NCBI RefSeq assembly: GCF_002159835.1
Contig: NZ_NFJL01000021.1
Coordinates: 1 to 64,000, forward strand
Direction: 5' to 3'
DNA: 64,000 bases
Origin: Blautia sp. An249
GTDB lineage: Bacteria; Bacillota; Clostridia; Lachnospirales; Lachnospiraceae
Position 1 is the first letter of the stretch, and every line of letters starts with the position of its first letter. Below the pieces are notes generated by a model that was not told the DNA's origin, did not search any database, and saw nothing but the letters and a program-made list of their open reading frames with translations. The position numbers were made by a program, and so were the translations under genes. Below are positions 25,736-35,028 of this stretch, in pieces.

Positions 25736-25768
25736 GTGTTTATGCCATTACGGTTACAATATAAACAC
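25736..25768 (+). repeat. inverted repeat upstream of the RiPP precursor
   Basis: GTGTTTAT (25736-25743) and ATAAACAC (25761-25768) pair perfectly around a 17-base spacer and are followed by AATTTTAAG, 28 bases before the precursor start. It may be an operator or a weak attenuator controlling the peptide. Confidence 0.45.
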
Positions 25769-25796
25769 AATTTTAAGAGGAAGGAGGAAGCGAGAT

Positions 25797-25916
25797 ATGA
25801 AGAAGTTTTCATTTCCACAGATGGTTGTCTTGAAGAAAAGTAACAGAACAGCGGCATACGGGCCAGAAAACCCATATCACTGCACGTTTAAATCTTGTTG
25901 CTATCAGGGCAAATGA
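25797..25916 (+). CDS. 39-residue RiPP precursor peptide
   Basis: An AGGAGG box (25782-25787) lies 9 bases before the ATG. The peptide has a basic, hydrophobic leader (MKKFSFPQMVVLKK), a GPENP turn and a Cys-rich end with C29, C34 and C35. It precedes a PqqD-like recognition protein and a SPASM radical-SAM enzyme, the classic order for radical-SAM-modified ribosomal peptides. A degraded second copy of its start lies at 24716. Cys-containing C-termini in this setting suggest thioether (sactipeptide or ranthipeptide) or other carbon-bond crosslinks; which one cannot be told from sequence. No protease or dedicated exporter gene is adjacent. Confidence 0.75.
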   Translation: MKKFSFPQMVVLKKSNRTAAYGPENPYHCTFKSCCYQGK

Positions 25917-25952
25917 TTTTATCTGCCAATGTTGAGGCAGGGGCAAAGAAAT

Positions 25953-25995
25953 GTCTCTCGTAGCTGTGTACCTTATGTGCCAGTCTGCGAGAGAC
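25953..25995 (+). promoter_or_regulatory. hairpin between precursor and modifying genes
   Basis: GTCTCTCG (25953-25960) and CGAGAGAC (25988-25995) pair perfectly with a 27-base loop. Such hairpins between a precursor gene and its enzymes often stabilise the precursor mRNA and lower read-through. No U-tract follows, so full termination is unlikely. Confidence 0.5.
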
Positions 25996-26038
25996 AGAAA
26001 AATAACTCATAAACTACCGTTTATGGGAAGGAGGATGT

Positions 26039-26308
26039 ATGAAACAAAACCCTGATTTGATTTTGAGAGAGATTTACGGAAAAAACATTCTTATGCCGAT
26101 TAGATATAATGAAGCAAGCAATGACCCAATCTATTTTAACGAAGTAGCCGCATTAATTTGGAAATTATCAGACGAGGCGAAAGATCCAACCGATTTATTA
26201 AATGCCGTCTGCCGCTCATATAATCTGAAAACTGGTTCTGCCGAGGCAGCTGCAGTAGAAGGATTTATCAATCAGCTTTTGGAAAGTAAGCTGATTTTGG
26301 CAGAGTAA
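26039..26308 (+). CDS. PqqD-like RiPP recognition protein
   Basis: The 89-residue protein fits the PqqD/RRE fold: N-terminal strands (LILREIYGKNILMPI), the typical YFNEVAALIWKLSD helix and a C-terminal VEGFINQLLESKLIL helix and strand. It binds the precursor leader and presents it to the radical-SAM enzyme. Residues (Y)FNEVAALIW match the hallmark N-x-x-A-x-x-I/L-W of the family. AAGGAGG precedes the ATG, and the next gene begins 14 bases after the stop. Its first 85 bases are repeated in the fossil copy at 24598. Confidence 0.8.
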   Translation: MKQNPDLILREIYGKNILMPIRYNEASNDPIYFNEVAALIWKLSDEAKDPTDLLNAVCRSYNLKTGSAEAAAVEGFINQLLESKLILAE

Positions 26309-26322
26309 AGGAGGGGAGAAAA

Positions 26323-27441
26323 ATGGCAGAACGTTATTGTATGCATAATCAATCCATGAATGATTTTATCGATGAAAATTTTGAAGACATCCGCGCTCCT
26401 TTTACAGCTGGTTTTGAATTAACCGCCAAATGCAACTTAAATTGTGTTCATTGCTATGCAAAGCCGGATCGAAACCATCAGGATTTTACCTTAGATGAGT
26501 TCAAATCCATCTTTGATACCCTGGTTGAACGTGGGCTTCTGGATTGTTATTTTACAGGCGGTGAGATTTTTACCAGGCCTGATTTTGAAAAGATGTATGT
26601 ACATGCAAAGAAAAAAGGAGTCTTAGTATCCCTTCTTTCCAATATCACCTTGCTGAATCAGCATCACATCGAACTTTTTAAAGAATATCCTGTTGAAGTG
26701 ATCAGCACTTCCATGTATGGATATTCTGAGGCGTCTTACGAAAAGGTAACTGGGGTAAAAGGCAGTTTTCGCAAATTTATGAATGCGCTGGAACTGCTCC
26801 AGAAGAATGACATCAAGTATGAGTTGAAATTTGTGGCCATGGAGCAGAATATAGACGACCTGTATAAGGTAAGAGAGTTTGGAAATAAGTTGGGTGTGCC
26901 GATGGTGGTTATCTTGGATGTCCATCCTATGAGCGATGGGTCTATGGAACCGGTGTCCTTCCGATTGACGCCTGAGGCTGCTTTTGACTTTGATGTTCGG
27001 GATGAGGGTAGAAAACAGTTCTGGAAAGATGTAGCAAAAGAGCTTTTGACAGGAGAAATTGAGCTGCGCCCGCAACGAACAATTCAGCGGTTTAGAGAGG
27101 GTTATTTGTACCCCTGTTCCATCGCGAACCAGCATGTGTTTATTACCTCTGATCTGAAGATGCAGGGGTGTGTCAGAGCCTCTTACCGGAAGTTTGATCT
27201 AAGAAAAGGAAGCTTTGATGAGGGATGGACGTATCTGCAGAAAGAATTTGTTGAAAAGAAATCGACTTTAAATTATAAATGCAATTCGTGTGAAAACATC
27301 AGGTTCTGCGAACACTGCGTTGCCAATTTCATGCTTGCCTATGGAGATGAAGAACAGGTGGATCCTTTCTTTTGCCGGGTTGCTGAGCTGAGGAGGAATT
27401 TTGTTGAGGATGAAATCAAGAGATTGGCAAAAGGGGAGTGA
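26323..27441 (+). CDS. radical-SAM/SPASM peptide-modifying enzyme
   Basis: This 372-residue enzyme has the 4Fe-4S motif CNLNCVHC (C37, C41, C44), the usual GGEIF strand after it and a C-terminal SPASM-type region with Cys residues in QGC, CNSCENIRFCEHC and FFC. These should bind auxiliary iron-sulfur clusters. It uses S-adenosylmethionine to make radicals that crosslink the precursor encoded at 25797. Length and layout fit maturases of radical-SAM RiPPs. GGAGGGG lies 6 bases before the start. The enzyme is sandwiched between cassette genes on one transcript, and the CHAT protease follows 38 bases later. Confidence 0.85.
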   Translation: MAERYCMHNQSMNDFIDENFEDIRAPFTAGFELTAKCNLNCVHCYAKPDRNHQDFTLDEFKSIFDTLVERGLLDCYFTGGEIFTRPDFEKMYVHAKKKGVLVSLLSNITLLNQHHIELFKEYPVEVISTSMYGYSEASYEKVTGVKGSFRKFMNALELLQKNDIKYELKFVAMEQNIDDLYKVREFGNKLGVPMVVILDVHPMSDGSMEPVSFRLTPEAAFDFDVRDEGRKQFWKDVAKELLTGEIELRPQRTIQRFREGYLYPCSIANQHVFITSDLKMQGCVRASYRKFDLRKGSFDEGWTYLQKEFVEKKSTLNYKCNSCENIRFCEHCVANFMLAYGDEEQVDPFFCRVAELRRNFVEDEIKRLAKGE

Positions 27442-27479
27442 GGGAAAACGAGCAATGCCTGTGAGGGGCGGGTCTACAT

Positions 27480-30400
27480 ATGAATGCAAAAGAAGAATAT
27501 GAACAAATTACAGAATTAATTGATGCGGAAAGAGAGCGGCATTTGAATCGTCTGATTACTGCGCTTGCGGCCGTCTATCAAGGGGAAAACGAGAATACTG
27601 ACGCTGCGGAAGCATCTGATGATGACACCAGAAAGAGACGTGATGAGGAGAACACGGCAATGACTGCGTTACTCGCTCTTCGAATCAAAGCCGAATGTGA
27701 AGGAATTAGATTTCATCTATCTAATCATATCAGACAGATGAAAGAAGACATTGAGAAATTAATCTCTTATGTGCAAAGTCTTGAATATGAGTGGGAAATA
27801 TCTGATGCAGTAAAAAGTGACGCCTATGATCTTCTCTGTTCCATCTGCTCTTCTGAAGACAGAGCAATAATAGACCAAAGCTATGTTTGGAACCAGAGAA
27901 GTATCATCAATAAAGAAATTACACCGGAAATGTGTTGGCTCTTTATGAAGGTGGCGCAATATCTGCGGAATATGAATCGAATTTCTGAGGCTGTGAGTTT
28001 ATTAGAAGATTTATGTATGTTTAGCAGGGAACGGGACAATCCCGACCATAAGGAACTGATATGCAGAGCCCTTACCCAGATCTGTGATGACAGTCCTGAG
28101 ACTACCTGCAGAATTTGCAGGAAAGAGTATTCCCTTTTTATGAACGATACCTCTCTTTATTCAGGTGATTTTTTCTGGTTTTACGGATGCGCTTTAATGT
28201 CCTTAATGTGTGTCGAAGATTGCCTTTATGCATTTGAGAAGTGTTATCAAATACGAAGAAAGATTTTGGGCGATAACAATTATTATACAGAAGTTGCGCG
28301 GCGTGAAATAGCTTATTGCAAGTTCAAACTGACCGATGGGAGTGAAGGGAGGGCCGACCTTAAGCGTTTTGTGGATCAAAGCGAAGCGGGTTTCTTTAAT
28401 TCCGAAGTGGATGAAACACAATTGCAAATACAGGAAGCGAGAATTCTGTATACTCTGCTGCGGGATTTCACGGATATTTCTGATCCTGTTGAATATAAGA
28501 AATATTTGAAAATATACGAGCAATTATGTCAGAGATATGAATATAAAGGTGAGTACTGTATTAATATGCGTACGGCGTGGAATATACGAGGCGGATATTA
28601 TTTGAATGTGGGAGATTACATTCGCGCGGAATCAGCTTTCCTGAATGCACTGCGTGTAAATGTAACAAATGAGGAAAAGTGTGGAATCTCTCGCATACGA
28701 GTACAGAGTAATTTGCTATTAGTTTATCATTTGCAAAATGATATAAAAAAGGCATATCCTCTTGCAGTAGAATTACTCAAAACAATTGAAAATGAGTATG
28801 CCGAAGAACACATTGAAGAATCAGATGTATATCGAATTTATACCCTTTTTCTTTCTATACAAGTACAGGCGCTGACCACAGCGGAACAGGAAGAGATTGA
28901 TAATATCAAAAAACTTCTGGAGGAGACATATGATAGGATTTTATCAGATGGTATTTTAGATGCCCCTCGTGAACAAGCTGGATTTTTCATTACGTGCATT
29001 TGTTATTTGATTCAGCAGGATAGCCTTTCCATCTCTGAACAGAGAAAGTTCAGCTCTGTTTTATGTAAAATCGAAGAGAATGAAGAAGTGTTTGATTTGG
29101 CGCCTATGCAGATGACAATGCTCTATTATTATAATGCATTAATATTATACGAAATAGGAGAGGCGCAGGCAGAAGAGTACTTCCGAAAAACAATAAATAA
29201 TTTCGATACTAATGGATTGCAGCATACCCAGAAAGCGGCAATAGCTCAAAGTTATGGAACCTATCTGTGTAGACAGGGGAGGTTTGATGCAGGACACTAT
29301 TATATCCAAATGGCACTGGATAAAATTACTGCAGCATGGCAGCAGTATGTACAATATATAAATGACTATCGTTTACTGATGATTTTAAGGCCGGTGCAGC
29401 TAAACTTTTTTTTCTGTTATGCGGTAATAAGGCAGACGGAGAATATCAATACGGCTTATGAACAGCTGCTGCGCTTTAAGGCGTTGGCTTCTCTTGCAGG
29501 CCGGGAAAGAAACCGAATTATCCATGGAAGTTGTTCGAACACGGAACTGCTTGGTAAAATACGGAGACTCCAAAATGCGATGGCGGCATTAGAGTCTGAA
29601 AATATATTTCGGAACGTGGAGAAAGACTATGAAAAATTGTCAGAACAACTGCGGCGTGCGGAAAGAGATTTTGCCATACAGTTTCCTCAGGGTGCTTCTT
29701 TTACAGAGATTTCTCTACAAGCCGTACAGGACAAAATACCGGATAATACAGCTGTGGTGGAATATTATGGTACAGTTAAAAGCTATGGAAAAACACAAGC
29801 TGAACTCAATAATAGTTCAGAAAATCAGCTTATATTTGATGTTTACATCACAAGAAAAGAGTCTGGAAAATGTAGGATGCAGCGCATTACAATTCCAGAT
29901 GGAATGAAAATATTAGAAGATGTCAGGGCATTTGTTATATCAATGCAGCATATCTCTAGTGGAGAAGCTACAATAGATGAATTAGACCAAATAGATGGAA
30001 TACGATTTCGCCTTTATGACGCAATTATTGCACCTGTTTTGCCAGCCATTGAAGGATACAGTACTGTGTATATAGCGCCAGATGGTGAGCTAATTAATCT
30101 TCCTTTTGACTTACTGTATGGAGAAGAAAAAATATGTCTGTCCGATCGGCATAACTGTGTCAAAATAGAATGTGCCAGGGATTTTCTTTTCGGAAGTGAT
30201 GAGATTTCGGGCAGCAGCGGCACTTTGATCGTCGGTGATCCGGAATATGAAGTTAGAGAGAGAGGGATTGAACCGGAGAAAACGGTCAAAACAGAAAAAG
30301 ATCAACAAAGAATACGGAATTTAGACGTTAACGAAATAAGTTCATTACCTTTTGCAAAAGTAGAATCTTATCGCGTCAGCGACCGAATTGGAGGAGAATT

Positions 30401-31043
30401 ATATACGGGAGCATACGCTGCGAAGCAGGTTGTCCTCTCTGCCAGTGGATATGAAAATATCCATATTGCAACGCATGGATATTTTGATCCAGACAATACA
30501 GACGCATCACTTTACTCCTCTGGTCTAGTATTTGCAGGAATCAAAAACTGGTATCAAACGGGGGAAATAAGTCCTTTGTATGGCAATGGTTTATTAACCG
30601 CAGATGAAGTGAGTCGTATGGATTTATCGTCAACGAAATTAGTGGTCTTGTCTTCCTGTCTGTCAGGAATGAATGACGTCCAGTTTAATGCCGGATTCTA
30701 CGGAATGGTAAGTGCTCTTTCAGCGGCGGGGGTAAAGTATGTCATATCTAATTTATGGAGTGTTAACGACCTGGCTTCTGCGGTCTTTATGGATGCGTTC
30801 TATTATTACTATGCAAATGGCCGGAATGAACCACCAGTTGCCCTGAGTAAAGCACGGGACTATCTGAAAAGTGTGACAATAGATGAATTACGGAGACAAG
30901 GGTGGTTTCATCCAACTACGTATCAGATGCTGGATATGGAGAGTCGTAATTTTCTCTATACACTGGAACAGAGAAATGGAAAACGAAAACCATTTCGAAA
31001 TGAAGCCTTTTGGGGAGGTTTTACCTGCTATGAATGCTACTAA
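27480..31043 (+). CDS. TPR-CHAT caspase-like protease
   Basis: This 1187-residue protein has a long helical TPR-type region (about 60-700) and a C-terminal CHAT domain (about 740-1187). The catalytic dyad is visible as H999 in HIATHGYF and C1060 in VVLSSCLSG, with the following NLWSVND strand typical of the family. CHAT proteases are caspase relatives that act as regulated effectors, for example the TPR-CHAT partner of type III-E CRISPR. Here the TPRs would sense a cassette component and release proteolysis. Candidate substrates are the neighbouring anti-sigma-like protein or the HESEH/ParB-like protein. That is inference; the dyad is directly seen. Confidence 0.85.
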   Translation: MNAKEEYEQITELIDAERERHLNRLITALAAVYQGENENTDAAEASDDDTRKRRDEENTAMTALLALRIKAECEGIRFHLSNHIRQMKEDIEKLISYVQSLEYEWEISDAVKSDAYDLLCSICSSEDRAIIDQSYVWNQRSIINKEITPEMCWLFMKVAQYLRNMNRISEAVSLLEDLCMFSRERDNPDHKELICRALTQICDDSPETTCRICRKEYSLFMNDTSLYSGDFFWFYGCALMSLMCVEDCLYAFEKCYQIRRKILGDNNYYTEVARREIAYCKFKLTDGSEGRADLKRFVDQSEAGFFNSEVDETQLQIQEARILYTLLRDFTDISDPVEYKKYLKIYEQLCQRYEYKGEYCINMRTAWNIRGGYYLNVGDYIRAESAFLNALRVNVTNEEKCGISRIRVQSNLLLVYHLQNDIKKAYPLAVELLKTIENEYAEEHIEESDVYRIYTLFLSIQVQALTTAEQEEIDNIKKLLEETYDRILSDGILDAPREQAGFFITCICYLIQQDSLSISEQRKFSSVLCKIEENEEVFDLAPMQMTMLYYYNALILYEIGEAQAEEYFRKTINNFDTNGLQHTQKAAIAQSYGTYLCRQGRFDAGHYYIQMALDKITAAWQQYVQYINDYRLLMILRPVQLNFFFCYAVIRQTENINTAYEQLLRFKALASLAGRERNRIIHGSCSNTELLGKIRRLQNAMAALESENIFRNVEKDYEKLSEQLRRAERDFAIQFPQGASFTEISLQAVQDKIPDNTAVVEYYGTVKSYGKTQAELNNSSENQLIFDVYITRKESGKCRMQRITIPDGMKILEDVRAFVISMQHISSGEATIDELDQIDGIRFRLYDAIIAPVLPAIEGYSTVYIAPDGELINLPFDLLYGEEKICLSDRHNCVKIECARDFLFGSDEISGSSGTLIVGDPEYEVRERGIEPEKTVKTEKDQQRIRNLDVNEISSLPFAKVESYRVSDRIGGELYTGAYAAKQVVLSASGYENIHIATHGYFDPDNTDASLYSSGLVFAGIKNWYQTGEISPLYGNGLLTADEVSRMDLSSTKLVVLSSCLSGMNDVQFNAGFYGMVSALSAAGVKYVISNLWSVNDLASAVFMDAFYYYYANGRNEPPVALSKARDYLKSVTIDELRRQGWFHPTTYQMLDMESRNFLYTLEQRNGKRKPFRNEAFWGGFTCYECY

Positions 31044-31073
31044 GCAAATATATGGATAAAGAGGTAAATGGCT

Positions 31074-32045
31074 ATGGATATACAGTACAGTAAAAAGCGG
31101 GAGAGTTTTCAAAAAGCGCAACAGTTATATGAGCAATACTATGTATCTAATGATGAAAATCTCTTTGAACAGCTTCTCGTTTTAACAGACTCGATCTATG
31201 GAAAACAGGTACGTAATCTTTTAAAACAGAACGGATGCTTTAATGAGGAGTCCGAGCATACTGCTTTACAGGAAGCGAGATTGGCAATCTGGCAGCAAGT
31301 TCGTAAATGCAGAGAAAATGGGACGCCTGATCCGGATTTTATTCGTTACTGCAAAGGAATCTATTATCATAAAGGGATGGATGCAGTACGTACTCAGAAT
31401 ACATATAGAAGACGTTTTAGTGATAACTCGGGAAGAGCACCGGTTTCATTTGATGCGCCTTTGCAAGAGGGAGGTAAAAATCTTGGCGATACCATTGAAG
31501 ATGTCCGGAACAGCCTCGAGTCAGGCATAGCGTTGGATGAACAACGTTGGGTATTTAATTCCCTTTTTATCCTTTATTGCCAGTGTCTTGCCAATGGGAA
31601 AGCTGAACCGCCAAGAGAACTTGCTCTGTTTTATGCAAGAATTTTCCCTCATGTGGTTGAAGTAATACCAGAAGAAAAGATGGCATCTGCAAAATGGGCC
31701 TTTGAACATATGAAAGGAAAAACAGTACAGAAGCTTGGGGAAAAGTCGGAAGCTGAGATGAGAGAACTGATTGACCAGACACTTAGATGGCATGAGAATT
31801 TCTGGCTTCAGTTAGAGAAGACAATTTGTGCAGGCGATGAAAAAACATTGCTGAAGGATGTTATATATACGGATGTGTACGGCAAGAACAAAATCGAAGA
31901 CTGGTCGGAGTCTATGCACAGGACAGTGGTCAAAGAGGTAGTGAAAAACGTTATGAAAGACTCAAGGCTAGTTGAATCCGCTGTAGAATATATTTCTGAC
32001 CGGGATAAAATTTACTGTTTAATCAAAGGAGGACGTGATAGATGA
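31074..32045 (+). CDS. sigma-70-like factor (divergent)
   Basis: The protein has 323 residues from the ATG at 31074, which sits 9 bases after GAGG; an ATG at 31068 is only 3 bases from it. Residues of about 10-110 resemble sigma region 2 with a helix rich in aromatic residues and a FIRYCKGIYYHKGMDAVRTQNTYRRR-type segment (cut here by pattern: aromatic helix then Arg-rich turn). The C-terminal half is helical without a convincing region 4, so the call is tentative. The strongest support is the ATGA overlap with an anti-sigma-like zinc-finger gene. It could drive expression of the cassette. Confidence 0.5.
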   Translation: MDIQYSKKRESFQKAQQLYEQYYVSNDENLFEQLLVLTDSIYGKQVRNLLKQNGCFNEESEHTALQEARLAIWQQVRKCRENGTPDPDFIRYCKGIYYHKGMDAVRTQNTYRRRFSDNSGRAPVSFDAPLQEGGKNLGDTIEDVRNSLESGIALDEQRWVFNSLFILYCQCLANGKAEPPRELALFYARIFPHVVEVIPEEKMASAKWAFEHMKGKTVQKLGEKSEAEMRELIDQTLRWHENFWLQLEKTICAGDEKTLLKDVIYTDVYGKNKIEDWSESMHRTVVKEVVKNVMKDSRLVESAVEYISDRDKIYCLIKGGRDR

Positions 32046-32656
32046 AGCATTTGACAGAAGATCAGCTGTATCATCTGGCAGAATTATCTTGCGATGCAGA
32101 ATTATTAAATCCAGAAGAAGAGCAGCAGCTGGAGCATGTAAAGTCATGCCGGGAATGTTTTGAACAATATTGCGTATTTGGGACGATACTGGATGCGACA
32201 AGTTTAAACAGCAGCCTGATATTTGATTCAACTGCACTGAGAGAAAAAGCTGCTTCTCCAGTCAGAAAGATTTTAGCTTCCCTTAAAGTCACATACAGAT
32301 GTGTACAGGATACAGTTACCTTGCTGGGAGAGCAGATTCAGCAAAATATAGCTGCCTTTGCCTTTGAACCGGTTTTGTCATCGGCCGTTAGAGGGAGCAG
32401 GAGTAGGAAAACATCAATATTGCGTATGGAAGATATAGAAGACGAAGGGACCTGTTTCGTTTATGACGCAGAGAACCATAAAATTATGCTGCAATTTACT
32501 GTGAAAAATAATGAATTTGAAAAGATAAAGGCATACCTGCAATTTGAAGATCAATCGATAATAAATATTCCTTTAGAAAGAAAAGGCGTATATTTAAAGG
32601 GGATTTTATCAAATGTTCCTTCAGGAAGTTTTGAAGTGCGTATTGAAGAGACATGA
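32042..32656 (+). CDS. anti-sigma-like zinc-finger protein
   Basis: The 204-residue protein begins with a short helical region containing H-x3-C-x2-C (HVKSCREC, about residues 35-42), the zf-HC2 pattern of zinc anti-sigma factors. A basic linker and a beta-sandwich-like C-terminal domain follow. No membrane helix is present, so it would be a cytoplasmic regulator, unlike most ECF anti-sigma factors. Its start overlaps the sigma-like gene's stop (ATGA). The transcript ends at a strong terminator 33 bases downstream. Confidence 0.6.
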   Translation: MKHLTEDQLYHLAELSCDAELLNPEEEQQLEHVKSCRECFEQYCVFGTILDATSLNSSLIFDSTALREKAASPVRKILASLKVTYRCVQDTVTLLGEQIQQNIAAFAFEPVLSSAVRGSRSRKTSILRMEDIEDEGTCFVYDAENHKIMLQFTVKNNEFEKIKAYLQFEDQSIINIPLERKGVYLKGILSNVPSGSFEVRIEET

Positions 32657-32688
32657 GCCCTGTCATAGAATTAAGCCTGTTTAGTTTT

Positions 32689-32721
32689 TTGGCCTCGATT
32701 AACAATATCGAGGCCAATTTT
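32689..32721 (+). terminator. strong intrinsic terminator
   Basis: TTGGCCTCGAT (32689-32699) and ATCGAGGCCAA (32707-32717) form a perfect 11-bp stem with a 7-base loop followed by TTTTGTC. It closes the first transcription unit after the anti-sigma-like gene. Confidence 0.9.
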
Positions 32722-32791
32722 GTCGGGAAATTCACGAAGAGAGCGATTTATTATTTGTAGAAAGTGTAAGGAAGAAGAGGAGGGGATATTG

Positions 32792-33568
32792 ATGGCTGAA
32801 ATTAATTTTATAAATCGCTTTCATATCATGGATAGAATTTATCCGGGAAAGTGCCCTAATTTCTATTTGTCTGGTCATTCCATTGGTTTGCTTGAAGATA
32901 CTGCAATGGAAATAGCTAAAATTATTAAAGATAAGAAATTACTTCAATTTAAAGGGCTTGTTCCATGTTTTTCAATTTTGATGCCTTATTATGATTCTAT
33001 GAGCAATGCAGAACAGTTTATGAATCGTTTAATGGCCAGTTACAGTATCGCGAGGGACTGTTATGACGTCTATAAGGGGATTATCATTATTGAGTGTTCT
33101 GAAGATTGGAATGAATATGGATACAATAGCTACATGGAACTATTAACTTCATTTATTAAAGAACATGAAGAGATTTGCTTTTTGATGCTGTTCCCGGAAA
33201 AGAATAAATCAAAATATCAAGATGCCTTATACGGAGAATTTACTAAAAACCGGCTCTGGATTCGTTACCGGTGTAACACATTAAATGTAGAGGAATGCAT
33301 TGACTTTTTTTGCAAAGAAGCGGAGTTCATCGGTTACAGTGTAACGAATGATACAAAGTGTAAATTAAACAAGATGTTACACGAGCGCAGTGAGTTTTTG
33401 GTAGAGAACAAAAAGGCTGTAATGCAGTTACTGAAGCAAATCCAACTGAATAAAATACTTCAGCCAGACTCCAATAACCTGATTATGGAGGATGATTTAG
33501 AGATTATTTCCGGTCTAAGCGATAGATCAAATAGTTTCGGAATAGGATTTAATGCGAAAATAAGATAA
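32792..33568 (+). CDS. AAA-like protein without Walker A
   Basis: The protein is 258 residues from the ATG at 32792, preceded by AGGAGGGG at 9 bases. The layout resembles an AAA+ core: a strand GIIIIECSED in the Walker B position, a strand FLMLFP, an RLWIRYRCNTL segment and a helical lid starting VEECIDFFCKEAEF. There is no glycine-rich Walker A loop, so ATP hydrolysis is unlikely. It is probably a degenerate partner of the VirD4-like ATPase, which begins 15 bases downstream. The fold assignment is tentative. Confidence 0.5.
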   Translation: MAEINFINRFHIMDRIYPGKCPNFYLSGHSIGLLEDTAMEIAKIIKDKKLLQFKGLVPCFSILMPYYDSMSNAEQFMNRLMASYSIARDCYDVYKGIIIIECSEDWNEYGYNSYMELLTSFIKEHEEICFLMLFPEKNKSKYQDALYGEFTKNRLWIRYRCNTLNVEECIDFFCKEAEFIGYSVTNDTKCKLNKMLHERSEFLVENKKAVMQLLKQIQLNKILQPDSNNLIMEDDLEIISGLSDRSNSFGIGFNAKIR

Positions 33569-33583
33569 TGGGAGGGAGAAAAA

Positions 33584-34924
33584 ATGTTGAACAATGGACT
33601 CAAATACTCTGATTCCAGAATGGCATATGAACATGAATTTATAGATAATCTGGCTTCTTTTGATCTGAAAGCTTCCCATGGTTCTTATGTGGGCGGGCCT
33701 GTTCTGTTTCGAAAAGATAATCTCTGCTTTACTGATGGAAGCGATGTGCATGATCTTGTCATTGGAGACACAGGATCAATGAAAACTCTCAAATTTGTTT
33801 TACCCTTGATTTATTCCTGCGCTATGGCGAGCGAATCTATGGTTATCGTTGATCCCAAAGGGGAACTCGTCCGAAAAGCGGGAGCGTTTTTAGATAATAA
33901 AGGGTATAAAAAAGTTATTCTGAATTGGAGACGGCCGCAGGAGTCGCCGGATAACTGGAATCCATTCGAGCGGGTTCAAAAAGCCTATAATCGGGGAGAA
34001 GAAGACGAATCTGAGAATTATTTAAACGACTTACTTCAAAGCCTGTTCTTTGGTCGTACAGTGAAGGGGAAGGATTCTTATTGGAACGAGGTAGCCGGTC
34101 AGGTTGCGCGGGGAATTTGTAAGTTGATCCTTAAAATTAATGAGCCGCTTTCGATGAAATCTATTTTGGAATGGCGGCATGCCAAAATGAAGGACGGCAC
34201 ACTAAAAAAATACTTCATGACACTTCCGACTAATTCCGATATTTATCAGAATTTAGCCGGTTTCATGAATTTAACAGCTGAAGGTACAAAAACATGTATA
34301 GAATCCACCTTCGATCAGTTGACAGGCTTATTTGCATCATCAAAGGCGCTGACAGAAATGATGTCAAATACCACGTTTTCGATGGAGAAGATCGGAAAGG
34401 AAAAAACAGCAATCTTTCTGGTGGTTCCTGACGAGAAAACAACCTATCATTTTCTGGCGACACTCTTTATCTCCCAGTGTTACGAAAGCCTGCTTGATAA
34501 AGCAGATCAATATGGAGGCTCCCTGCCGGTCCGCGTCAATTTTATTCTGGAAGAATTCTGTAATATGCCAAAGCTGGAAGATATTGTTGCTATGCTGACT
34601 GCGGCCAGAAGTCGGAACATTCGTTTCCATATCGTGCTTCAGTCCTATAGTCAGATGATTGACAAATATGGAGAGCCTGTTAGTAAAACGGTTATGGATA
34701 ACTGTGGAAATCTGATTTATCTCCATACCCGTGAAATAAGCTTCTTGGAGTACATTAGTAAACTTGCAGGGAAGAATGAATTTGACCGTCCTCTGCTATC
34801 AGTTTCAAGGCTTCAGCATTTAAAGAAAAGCGAAACTGTAATTTTCCATGACCGGTGTTACCCTATGGTTGTGGAGAATCTTCCATTAATTTTCGAGTAT
34901 CCTATGACACATAATTTTATCTGA
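33584..34924 (+). CDS. VirD4/TraG-like P-loop ATPase without membrane anchor
   Basis: This 446-residue protein carries the coupling-protein signature. Walker A GDTGSMKT is at 61-68, the strand MVIVDPKGEL follows at about 85, and Walker B is ILEEF (E323, E324) followed by CNMPKLED. LTAARSRNIRFHIVLQSYSQM, here named by its pattern R-S-R-N then Q-S, is typical of TraG. Conjugative VirD4 proteins have N-terminal membrane helices and are usually larger; this one has none and no relaxase or mating-pair genes nearby. It therefore probably works as a soluble DNA or protein pump or motor of the cassette. GGGAGGGAG precedes the start. Confidence 0.75.
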   Translation: MLNNGLKYSDSRMAYEHEFIDNLASFDLKASHGSYVGGPVLFRKDNLCFTDGSDVHDLVIGDTGSMKTLKFVLPLIYSCAMASESMVIVDPKGELVRKAGAFLDNKGYKKVILNWRRPQESPDNWNPFERVQKAYNRGEEDESENYLNDLLQSLFFGRTVKGKDSYWNEVAGQVARGICKLILKINEPLSMKSILEWRHAKMKDGTLKKYFMTLPTNSDIYQNLAGFMNLTAEGTKTCIESTFDQLTGLFASSKALTEMMSNTTFSMEKIGKEKTAIFLVVPDEKTTYHFLATLFISQCYESLLDKADQYGGSLPVRVNFILEEFCNMPKLEDIVAMLTAARSRNIRFHIVLQSYSQMIDKYGEPVSKTVMDNCGNLIYLHTREISFLEYISKLAGKNEFDRPLLSVSRLQHLKKSETVIFHDRCYPMVVENLPLIFEYPMTHNFI

Positions 34925-35028
34925 TATACCAATTTTATAAGAAAAATTAAAAATTTATCGGGAAAACAGAAATCCTCTCGAATTTTTATATATAGAAACA
35001 AGAACAGAAAGAGAGGAGTTGTCCATAT

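Noticed and set aside
33584..34924. Reading the VirD4-like gene as part of a conjugative element
   Set aside because: No relaxase, VirB4 or mating-pair gene lies nearby and the membrane anchor is missing.
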